DNA of 64,000 nucleotides. Source: Modestobacter roseus (GTDB taxonomy: Bacteria > Actinomycetota > Actinomycetes > Mycobacteriales > Geodermatophilaceae). Below are positions 16,580-23,044 of the stretch, one piece after another. Location of the stretch: NCBI RefSeq assembly GCF_007994135.1, contig NZ_VLKF01000001.1, forward strand, positions 1,116,001 to 1,180,000. Direction: 5' to 3'. The notes beneath the pieces are model-generated. The model was not told the origin of the DNA. It saw only the letters and a list, made by a program, of their open reading frames with translations, and made no database searches. Each line of letters starts with the position of its first letter. Within the stretch, counting starts at the first letter, position 1. A program made the translations under genes and the position numbers.

Positions 16580-16706
16580 TGCGTCTGGGTCACGACGCCA
16601 GGCCGGCGGGCAGATCCCGGACTTGGGGGGCACTCCGCTGGAGCGGTACGTCTCCGATGCACGGTTCGCCGTCACCGGCGCCGAACCGATCCGCTGGCGG
16701 CCCGCC

Positions 16707-16772
16707 GAGTGCGCAGTTCTGGTCGCCACCGCTGGTGTGTCTGCGCGCGTCGGCGACCAGAACTGCTCACTC
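16707..16772. repeat. 21-bp-arm inverted repeat overlapping the mmuM stop
   Basis: The arms at 16707-16727 and 16752-16772 (core GCAGTTCTGGTCGCC / GGCGACCAGAACTGC, flanked by GAGTG/CACTC) have one mismatch and a 24-base spacer. The right arm contains the mmuM stop codon, so it can act as that gene's terminator. Its high symmetry also resembles a REP-type genomic element. Confidence 0.6.
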
Positions 16773-17681
16773 GTGCGCGGAGGTGGCGGCGGCGATGGCG
16801 GCGACGTCGGCGGGTCGTACCCGGCAGCAGCCACCGACCAGCCGCGCCCCGGCGGCGGTCCACGCGGTGACGTCGCCGACGCCGGGCTGCCCGGTCCAGC
16901 GGCGGGCGGCGGCGTCCCAGCGCTCGCCGCTGTTCGGGTAGGCCGCCGCCGGCTTCCCGCTGGCCGTGGCCATGACCGCCACGGCCGGGGGCACGCCGGC
17001 CGGATCGGTGCAGTTGACCCCGACGGCCACCACCTGCGACAGGCCCCGGACCAGCGCGGCGACCTCGGCCAGCGGTTCCCCGCGACGGGTCCGTGGCACG
17101 CCGTCCGGGCCGGTCGTGCTGGTCAGCGACAGCCAGGCGGGGACGTCGAGCGACTCGAGCTCCGCCAGCAGCGCCTCGACCTCGGCGGCGCCGGGCAGCG
17201 TCTCGACCGCCAGCACGTCGGCGCCGGCCTCGGCCAGCAGCGCCAGCCGTGGCCGGTGGAACGCGCGCAGCTCCGTTACGGACACGTCGTCCAGGTAGCC
17301 GCCGGTGTACTCCGACCCGTCGGCGAGGAACGCGCCGTAGGGCCCGACCGACCCGGCCACCCAGCCGGTGCGCCCGGCGGCGGCGAGGCCCTCCCGGGCC
17401 AGGCGCACGGAGCCCGCGATCAGGTCCCGGGCCCGGTCGGTGTCGATCCCGGCCGCAGCGAACCCGGGGAGGGTGGCCTGGTAGCTGGCGGTGGTCAGCA
17501 CCTGTGCGCCGGCCGCGGCGAAGGCGGCGTGCGCGGCCACGACCGCGGCCGGGTCGTCGCGCAGCAGCCGCGCCGACCACAGCGCGGAGGAGACGTCGTG
17601 CCCGCGGGCCTCCAGCTCGGTGGACAGCCCGCCGTCGAGGACGACCGGGCCGGCGGCGAGCGCGGTGGCGAGAGAGGTCAC
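16767..17681 (-). CDS. mmuM: homocysteine S-methyltransferase
   Basis: This 304-residue protein of the S-methylmethionine/homocysteine methyltransferase family has VVLDGGLSTELEARGHD at the N-terminus, GVNCTDPAGV carrying the first zinc Cys, and ARLVGGCCRVRPADVAAI with the GGCC pair that completes the zinc site. It transfers a methyl group from S-methylmethionine or SAM to homocysteine, giving methionine. GTG 17681 is chosen because it overlaps the upstream stop (GTGA) and gives the family's normal N-terminus. The stop lies inside a long inverted repeat that could terminate transcription. Confidence 0.9.
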   Translation of the reverse strand: MTSLATALAAGPVVLDGGLSTELEARGHDVSSALWSARLLRDDPAAVVAAHAAFAAAGAQVLTTASYQATLPGFAAAGIDTDRARDLIAGSVRLAREGLAAAGRTGWVAGSVGPYGAFLADGSEYTGGYLDDVSVTELRAFHRPRLALLAEAGADVLAVETLPGAAEVEALLAELESLDVPAWLSLTSTTGPDGVPRTRRGEPLAEVAALVRGLSQVVAVGVNCTDPAGVPPAVAVMATASGKPAAAYPNSGERWDAAARRWTGQPGVGDVTAWTAAGARLVGGCCRVRPADVAAIAAATSAHE

Positions 17682-18364
17682 GCCTCCGATGGTGCCCGGT
17701 GGAAGCGCAGCAGACCCGGGGTGTGCCGATCGGCCGCGACGAAGGCCACGGCGACCGCGAGCGGGGCGGCGCCGGCGATCCCGGTCACGGCCAGCACGTC
17801 GGCGAACGTCGCGGTGGAGACCGGGGCCGAGGACAGCAGTGCCCAGCCGAGGCCGGTGAGCGGCACGGTGACCAGGCCGGTGCCGAGCGCCAGCCGGACG
17901 CGGACAGCCCGTCCGGCGGTGGAGGCGAGCAGCCCGGCGAGGACCGCCGGCACGACGGGCACCAGGCAGCGGACCAGGAGGTCCGCGGGGCGTTCGGCGG
18001 CGGTCGAGAACGACGCCAGCGACAGCGCCGCGGCCACCGAGACCGCGGCCGAGCCCAGCACCAGGGCCCACCACAGCCGCACCGCCGGCACGGTCGGCAG
18101 CAGTCTCGCGGGGCGCACCAGGCGGGCGCCGCAGAGGCACAGCAGCACACTGATCAGCAGGAAGGAGACCAGCGACTGCGGCACGTCGGACACCCCGCCG
18201 CCGTCCCGGCCGGGCAGCTGCCACGGCTGGCGGCCGAGCACGGTGAGCAGGACGGTCAGCCCGATCAGGGACCCGAGCAGGCCGGCGGGGCCCATCGCGC
18301 GGGGGGTGGTCCCGGCGGCCGCCCGGGCGTCGAGGGCCTCGGCGCGGCGCATCAGGTCCGCCAT
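17678..18364 (-). CDS. hypothetical polytopic membrane protein, paralogue of the gene at 18568-19185
   Basis: This roughly 228-residue protein has six or so hydrophobic segments. It is not a recognised family, but it aligns by eye with the gene at 18568-19185: SDVPQSLVSFLL against ADVPTSLLALVV, then ARLVRPARLL against ATLTRPWALG, and TGLVTVPLTGLGWALL against MGTLVLPLLALGWALY. ATG 18364 (GGAG nearby) is my choice. The frame stays open to 18511, so a 277-residue form with a soluble N-terminal tail is possible. It overlaps mmuM by 4 bases. Confidence 0.65.
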   Translation of the reverse strand: MADLMRRAEALDARAAAGTTPRAMGPAGLLGSLIGLTVLLTVLGRQPWQLPGRDGGGVSDVPQSLVSFLLISVLLCLCGARLVRPARLLPTVPAVRLWWALVLGSAAVSVAAALSLASFSTAAERPADLLVRCLVPVVPAVLAGLLASTAGRAVRVRLALGTGLVTVPLTGLGWALLSSAPVSTATFADVLAVTGIAGAAPLAVAVAFVAADRHTPGLLRFHRAPSEA

Positions 18365-18567
18365 CACCGGGTTCTCCGGCAGGGCGGGGCGCTCGGCGTC
18401 GGCCAGGGGGGCGACGGCGTTGCCGGTCACCACGTGCAGCCGGGGCGAGGCGTCCTGGTTCACCACCCGAGCGTCACACTCGGTGAGCGGGTCCGCGACC
18501 GGAACGGCCACCCGTCACCGGACCGGGCGACACGGTCGTTCCCGAACGGGGTGCCCGGTCACCGCGG

Positions 18568-19185
18568 TCACCCGACCGGGGTGGCCCGGCGGTTCCTCGG
18601 CAGGGTGATGGCCAGTGCGATCAGCAGCGGGACGACGCCGAACACCGCAGCCGCGTACAACGACCCCAGCAGCGTCTCCAGGATGCCGCCGTCGTCGTAG
18701 AGCGCCCAGCCGAGGGCGAGCAGCGGCAGGACCAGGGTGCCCATGCCGAGCGTGGCCCGCAGGTGCGCCCGCCGGCCGAGAGGGCGGGCGGCCACGCCGA
18801 CCAGCAGCACGGGCACGAAGGTGAACAGCCAGTCGAACACCGGGATGACCGGGCCCTCGCCGCTGCCCAGCGCCGCGAAGTAGACGTCGTTCCAGCCCTG
18901 GGCGAAGGTCGACGCCGCCGCCAGGACCACCCACGTGGCGGCCGCGGTGGTGGAGCCGAGCGCCCACGGGCGGGTGAGAGTGGCGGCGACGGTGAGGCAG
19001 ACCAGCGCCGTACCCACGACCAGGGCCAGCAGCGAGGTCGGCACGTCGGCCACCTGCCAACCGGACATCGTGCGCCGGGGGGCCGGCCAGTCCAGCGACC
19101 CGACGACGCCGGCGGCGGCGGTCAGCAGCACGGCGGCCGCACCGAGCGACAGCGGGCTGGGCGGGGCGGTCGACGGCGCTGTCAT
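18568..19185 (-). CDS. hypothetical polytopic membrane protein
   Basis: This 205-residue protein has about six hydrophobic helices, a Trp-Pro-rich first loop (SLDWPAPRRTMSGWQVADVPTS) and an acidic-aromatic loop (QGWNDVYFAALGSGEGP) between helices 3 and 4. It shares layout and motifs with the next gene downstream, suggesting tandem duplication. No family is recognised. It is divergent from the ArfB-type gene, with a 69-base promoter gap. ATG 19185 fits the start of the first helix. Confidence 0.7.
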   Translation of the reverse strand: MTAPSTAPPSPLSLGAAAVLLTAAAGVVGSLDWPAPRRTMSGWQVADVPTSLLALVVGTALVCLTVAATLTRPWALGSTTAAATWVVLAAASTFAQGWNDVYFAALGSGEGPVIPVFDWLFTFVPVLLVGVAARPLGRRAHLRATLGMGTLVLPLLALGWALYDDGGILETLLGSLYAAAVFGVVPLLIALAITLPRNRRATPVG

Positions 19186-19254
19186 GGCCGCAGCCTGGCA
19201 GGTCGGCCGGGAAGTCGGTCGTGGCCGGCGCGCGGAGCAGGGAGGATGGTCACC

Positions 19255-19692
19255 GTGCCCGGGGACGACGCCTACGCAGACCTGCCGGTGACGGCGTCCC
19301 TCGTCGTCCCGGCGGGCCTGCTGTCGTGGCGGTTCTCCCGGTCCTCGGGGCCCGGTGGGCAGGGGGTCAACACCGCCGACTCGCGGGTGGAGCTGTCCGT
19401 GGCACCGCTGGAGCTGCCCGGCCTGACCGACGCCCAGCGGGCGCGACTGGCCGACCGGCTGGCGAACCGGCTGGTCGACGGCGTGCTGACGGTCGCTGCC
19501 AGCGAGCACCGGGCGCAGCTGCGCAACCGGGAGGCCGCCCGCGAGCGCCTCGCCGCGGTGCTGCGCGCGGCGCTGGCCCCGCCCGCACCGGCCCGCCGGA
19601 AGACCAAGCCCACCCGCGGCTCGAAGGAGCGGCGGATCACGGCCAAGAAGCAGCGCGGGGAGACCAAGCGCCTGCGCGGCCGGTGGGACTGA
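19255..19692 (+). CDS. arfB: ArfB-type peptidyl-tRNA hydrolase (ribosome rescue)
   Basis: This roughly 145-residue RF-1-like protein has the GGQ motif in SSGPGGQGVNTADSRVEL (peptidyl-tRNA ester hydrolysis). It ends in a long basic tail (ARRKTKPTRGSKERRITAKKQRGETKR) of the kind that enters the empty mRNA channel in ArfB/YaeJ. It would release nascent chains from stalled, non-stop ribosomes. GTG 19255 is preferred because GGAGG at 19241 lies 9 bases upstream; ATG 19246 directly abuts that sequence. The stop is 2 bases from the stop of the opposing gene. Confidence 0.9.
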   Translation: MPGDDAYADLPVTASLVVPAGLLSWRFSRSSGPGGQGVNTADSRVELSVAPLELPGLTDAQRARLADRLANRLVDGVLTVAASEHRAQLRNREAARERLAAVLRAALAPPAPARRKTKPTRGSKERRITAKKQRGETKRLRGRWD

Positions 19693-19694
19693 GT

Positions 19695-20141
19695 TCAGTC
19701 CTCGTCCAGCACCGGGATCGGGGTCAGTTGCGTGCGCAGCCACTCGGCCTGGGCGCGCCCGACCGCCACCTCCAGCTCGCCGGTGGTCGTCTGAACGGTC
19801 AGCACGACGTCCAGGAGGTCGTCGGTCCTGCTCCTCTCCCACCAGGTCGTCGGCCGCTCCCCGCGCCGGACGACCAGCACGTCGAGGACGACGTGGCTGC
19901 GGCCGTCCACGAGCCACCGGGAGAGGTCCAGCCGGCCGGGACGCGGCTCCGCCAGACGTCGCTGCCACCGGTCGGGAACCTGCCGGTGCACCCCCTGGAC
20001 GGTGCGGACGGCCACCGGTGTCGTCCCGGTGACCTGCCGCCTCCCGAGTCGCTTGATGCGCGCGCGCCGGAAGACGACGAGTCCGACGACGATCAGGCTG
20101 TAGATGATGAGCAGCCGCACCAGGTCTTCGCCGTCGAACAC
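19695..20141 (-). CDS. hypothetical single-pass membrane protein
   Basis: This 148-residue protein has one N-terminal transmembrane helix (LVRLLIIYSLIVVGLVVF, residues 8-25), a basic stretch and then a cytosolic beta-rich domain ending in an acidic tail. The layout resembles small actinobacterial DUF2550-like proteins, but I do not see enough to assign it. It is convergent with the ArfB gene, with two bases between stops and no room for a terminator. Confidence 0.65.
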   Translation of the reverse strand: MFDGEDLVRLLIIYSLIVVGLVVFRRARIKRLGRRQVTGTTPVAVRTVQGVHRQVPDRWQRRLAEPRPGRLDLSRWLVDGRSHVVLDVLVVRRGERPTTWWERSRTDDLLDVVLTVQTTTGELEVAVGRAQAEWLRTQLTPIPVLDED

Positions 20142-20183
20142 CGCGGGAGCGTGGCACAGCAGCCGGCACGTCCGACGGGCCGG

Positions 20184-20342
20184 CTAGCGACGGCGGGCCA
20201 CGCGGGTGCCGACCAGCACGCCCATCAGCGACCAGAAGGCACCCACCCCGACCCCGGCCAGCACCACCCAGAACGGCACCCGCATCTCGTCGGTCGCCGT
20301 CGCCACCAGCCGCTCCTGCACGCTCGGTTCCATGAAGGGCAT
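20184..20342 (-). CDS. small hypothetical membrane protein
   Basis: A 52-residue protein begins MPFMEPSVQERLVA, has one transmembrane helix (VPFWVVLAGVGVGAFWSLMGVLV) and ends with a basic tail (TRVARRR), suggesting N-out/C-in topology. No clear Shine-Dalgarno is visible, and the frame continues upstream into the lower-GC insert, which is unlikely to be coding. This is the last host-like gene before the insert. Confidence 0.5.
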   Translation of the reverse strand: MPFMEPSVQERLVATATDEMRVPFWVVLAGVGVGAFWSLMGVLVGTRVARRR

Positions 20343-20411
20343 CTTGACGGACAGTGCGCCGCACGGGTTGACGCGCAGCGCTCTGGACTTCCTTGCAGGC
20401 TGTATGTGACA

Positions 20412-20439
20412 TGGCCACGTCGAGTGGCTTGCGTGGCCA
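20412..20439. promoter_or_regulatory. inverted repeat upstream of the two-gene cassette
   Basis: TGGCCACG and CGTGGCCA are perfect 8-bp arms separated by 12 bases, about 136 bases upstream of the ATPase ATG. It could be an operator or an end structure of the insert; nothing in the sequence decides between these. Confidence 0.4.
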
Positions 20440-20574
20440 ACATGGCCTGTCACGCCTCGTGTCTCGTGCGCACCATGTCCGGAGTTGTCTACTTCCTAGC
20501 CACCATGCGCCGCCTGCAGCACGACCGGTTCGCTGACCGTGTCGACTTCAGCTTCTTCCGCGCATGTGTTAGAC

Positions 20575-22020
20575 ATGCCCGTGCGCATTGAGCGGCTCTG
20601 GTTCGCGGGTATCAAGAGCTTCGACGCGACCCAAAGTCTCACTTTCCAAGGCTTGAACCTTATCTACGGACCGAACTCCTCAGGGAAAAGCAGCATATTT
20701 CAGGCCCTACTGTTATTGAAGCAGAGTGTTCAACGTGCCTACGCGGCCGAGCCAGGGGTGCTGGAGTTTCGTAGCGGGGTGGCGGACCTTGGGGGGTTTC
20801 GAACCTTCGTCCACGGTCATGATGTAAGCAAAGCGATTACGGTGGGCTTATCCCTAACACAGGTTAGAACGCCCGCTCCGCGATTCTTTGGTCATCGAGT
20901 TTCTGTGGAACTCAAATTCGGCATGCGATCCGCTGCCGATAGGGAGCCTAGCCTTCTGCAGATTACCGTCGGGGATGACACGGACATAAAGTTTGCGTTC
21001 GATAGGCAGTTCGGCGAGATGAGGTTGGCGGATGCTGCTAGCTCGGCAGCACTGATCAACAAATGGTCGTCCGTGTACGAGGATCAAGCGCGCCATCGAG
21101 GGCGAAACGAGCCCCTGCCCACGGATGCAGACAGGCGATGGCTGCGAGAGTGGGTTCGCAAGCATGGCTGTCAACTGGCTGGCTGGTTGCCATATTGGTC
21201 GCCAGCGGAGTATGGCCGCGGAAAGCCTGGTCGACCATTCGGTGGTAGCTTTGATGCACCGCGATACGACTACCTGCAGAGCCTTCTTTACTGGTGGCAG
21301 AGTTGGTCGAGTGGTTTCGCTTTCGAGCTCTATCAAATGCTAGAGGACCTGGTATACGTTGGTCCTCTACGCGAATTTCCTCGTCGTGTGGCTACCGAAG
21401 CCAGTGATGCAATCGGTGTTGGTGTGCGTGGCGAGCGCCTCGTGTTGCACTTGGCGCGCCATGGTGAGCTCGTCGATCAAGTCAATGACGCATTCAGGGA
21501 ACTGGAGATTCCGTACCGACTGAAGGTCGACCAGGTCCAGTCTGAGGCTGTGCAGGATGCGTTGGGGGACGTGGCTATCGCAATTCTAAGTGACGTACGC
21601 ACAGGGGTCGACGTTAGTCCGGCGGATGTTGGATTTGGACTGTCCCAAGTACTCCCGGTAATCGTCCAACTTCTCGGGAACACTAATAGCATTATCCTCG
21701 TCGAACAGCCGGAGATTCATCTACATCCAAAGGTCCAGTCCAGGCTAGCGGATGTACTCATCAAGTCCGCAGTCAGGGGCAAGAATCAGGTCGTCGTTGA
21801 GACTCACTCGGAACACATACTCCTACGTGCGCAGCGACGAATGCGTGAACGCCAGACTGCTGGGTTCCGGGCAGGTTCGTTGGGAGTTCAGTACGTGTCA
21901 TCGGTCGAAGGACGGGGTGTAGTGCAAAGCTTGCGCGTGGCCGCGGATGGTTCGCTTCTTGATCCCTGGCCGGACGGGTTCTTTGACGAGCGATTCGAAG
22001 ACCTATTCGCAACGATCTGA
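20575..22020 (+). CDS. AAA/ABC-type ATPase, OLD-like with C-terminal DUF3696
   Basis: The 481-residue ATPase starts MPVRIERLWFAGIKSF. Its Walker A is GPNSSGKSS (32-40), with a signature-like DVGFGLSQVLPVIVQLL segment, Walker B IILVEQPEIHLHP (373-385) and an H-loop-like ETHSEHILLR (409-418). The end (GSLLDPWPDGFFDERFEDLF) matches the DUF3696 tail of COG4938-type ATPases. No TOPRIM nuclease domain follows, unlike GajA/OLD nucleases, so it probably acts as a sensor/motor for the adjacent gene. The start could be GTG 20539; no clear Shine-Dalgarno is seen. Low GC and isolated context indicate transfer. Confidence 0.85.
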   Translation: MPVRIERLWFAGIKSFDATQSLTFQGLNLIYGPNSSGKSSIFQALLLLKQSVQRAYAAEPGVLEFRSGVADLGGFRTFVHGHDVSKAITVGLSLTQVRTPAPRFFGHRVSVELKFGMRSAADREPSLLQITVGDDTDIKFAFDRQFGEMRLADAASSAALINKWSSVYEDQARHRGRNEPLPTDADRRWLREWVRKHGCQLAGWLPYWSPAEYGRGKPGRPFGGSFDAPRYDYLQSLLYWWQSWSSGFAFELYQMLEDLVYVGPLREFPRRVATEASDAIGVGVRGERLVLHLARHGELVDQVNDAFRELEIPYRLKVDQVQSEAVQDALGDVAIAILSDVRTGVDVSPADVGFGLSQVLPVIVQLLGNTNSIILVEQPEIHLHPKVQSRLADVLIKSAVRGKNQVVVETHSEHILLRAQRRMRERQTAGFRAGSLGVQYVSSVEGRGVVQSLRVAADGSLLDPWPDGFFDERFEDLFATI

Positions 22021-22023
22021 CGA

Positions 22024-22938
22024 GTGTTTGAGGTGCTGACCGCCACGTCTTCGAGTCAAGGTGTCGCCGCGGTCGATAACGACGTAATGACTGCACTGGC
22101 GGAAAAGCTTGTCAACACTGCCGTTCTGACTCGCCCATCGGTGGAGTGGCAGGCAGCTCTGCGCCAGGTGCTTAAAGACGCACCTCTGGACACGCAACAA
22201 CGGTGGATCGAGTACGTGCGGGGTCGCCTCGTTTCGGACAGAAATCGGTGGTCGTGCGTTACGTGCCGACTTAACGCCCCGTTGGGGCTTATATTCGCGT
22301 CTGACGAGTCGGGAACCTGTCCCACGTGTTCGGGCGACAAAGAACTTCCAGTTGGCGTGCTAGGTAGCCCTCGCCTTGATCAGTGCAGAGCGGCCCAGGT
22401 TGCGCCACTTGAAAGGGGTGACGACTGTGCTGGTCGCCTCAACGCCGGGTTTGGCCCGATCCTCGATTTCTCCGACCAGGTGGACGTCGTCGACCCGTAC
22501 GCCGTTACTGATGCACTGCGTAACCCTGCGGCCTCTGGTCTCGCACGATTCGTGCAACGCGCCGCGGCTGGTGGGGTCACGCGGTTGTTCGTTCATACGG
22601 GCGTAGGGGGGTCGCACAACAAGAAGGTCTTGCCCGCAAGTGATCTGGCTTCAGAGCTGGGTCAACTCGCCTCGAACGTGCTGGACGGTCTTCCTATGGA
22701 AGTGCACATAAGTGTGCTGAATAGCCAAGAGCGCGCGAAGCACATGCATGACCGCTTCGTGGGAATGTCCTGGGGGTCACGCGGCAAACTCTCTTGGGCT
22801 CTTGGTAAGGGACTCGGTCAATTCAATGGATCGCGAGCAAGTCGTGCCTACGCGGTTGCGCGTCAGAGTGATGGCGCAGTGGCTCGAATAGTGACCGACT
22901 TGCGTGTCTTCTCCACGTTAGGAATGCGGGTCTATTAG
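22024..22938 (+). CDS. zinc-ribbon plus PLD-like (MIT_C-like) putative effector
   Basis: A 304-residue protein starts with GTG three bases after the ATPase stop, without its own Shine-Dalgarno, so it is probably translationally coupled. The N-terminal 70 residues are helical. A zinc ribbon follows (CVTC at 78-81, CPTC at 99-102). The C-terminal half reads VDVVDPYAVTDAL (153-165), LFVHTGVGG, and HMHDRFVGMSW...LGKGLGQFNG (240-269). The DPY plus HDR...GKGLGxF pattern resembles the phospholipase-D-like domain at the C-terminus of MIT proteins. Nuclease or other phosphodiesterase activity is my inference. The low GC matches the ATPase gene. Confidence 0.75.
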   Translation: MFEVLTATSSSQGVAAVDNDVMTALAEKLVNTAVLTRPSVEWQAALRQVLKDAPLDTQQRWIEYVRGRLVSDRNRWSCVTCRLNAPLGLIFASDESGTCPTCSGDKELPVGVLGSPRLDQCRAAQVAPLERGDDCAGRLNAGFGPILDFSDQVDVVDPYAVTDALRNPAASGLARFVQRAAAGGVTRLFVHTGVGGSHNKKVLPASDLASELGQLASNVLDGLPMEVHISVLNSQERAKHMHDRFVGMSWGSRGKLSWALGKGLGQFNGSRASRAYAVARQSDGAVARIVTDLRVFSTLGMRVY

Positions 22939-23044
22939 CCGCCTGCTGCTCTCACGGCCACACAGCGGGAGGTGTGAGGCGAACGGAACGCGACCTTGAC
23001 GTGAGCGCAGCCGCCGGGAAACGGCGTCCCCGGAACCTCTAGAT

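Larger units (their letters stand above)
20390..22960. mobile_element. lower-GC accessory insert carrying a two-gene ATPase/effector cassette
   Basis: Between about 20.39 and 22.96 kb the base composition drops visibly and codon third positions are often A or T, in contrast to the >70% GC either side. The insert contains two same-strand genes and no integrase, transposase or tRNA. It sits between a small membrane protein and the nitrate reductase operon. Edges are estimated from composition only; I found no convincing flanking direct repeats. Confidence 0.7.

Noticed and set aside
20390-22960. Direct repeats (att-like) flanking the low-GC insert
   Set aside because: The best match by eye is a 9-base GCCGCCTGC at about 20508 and 22937, which is within chance for GC-rich sequence.
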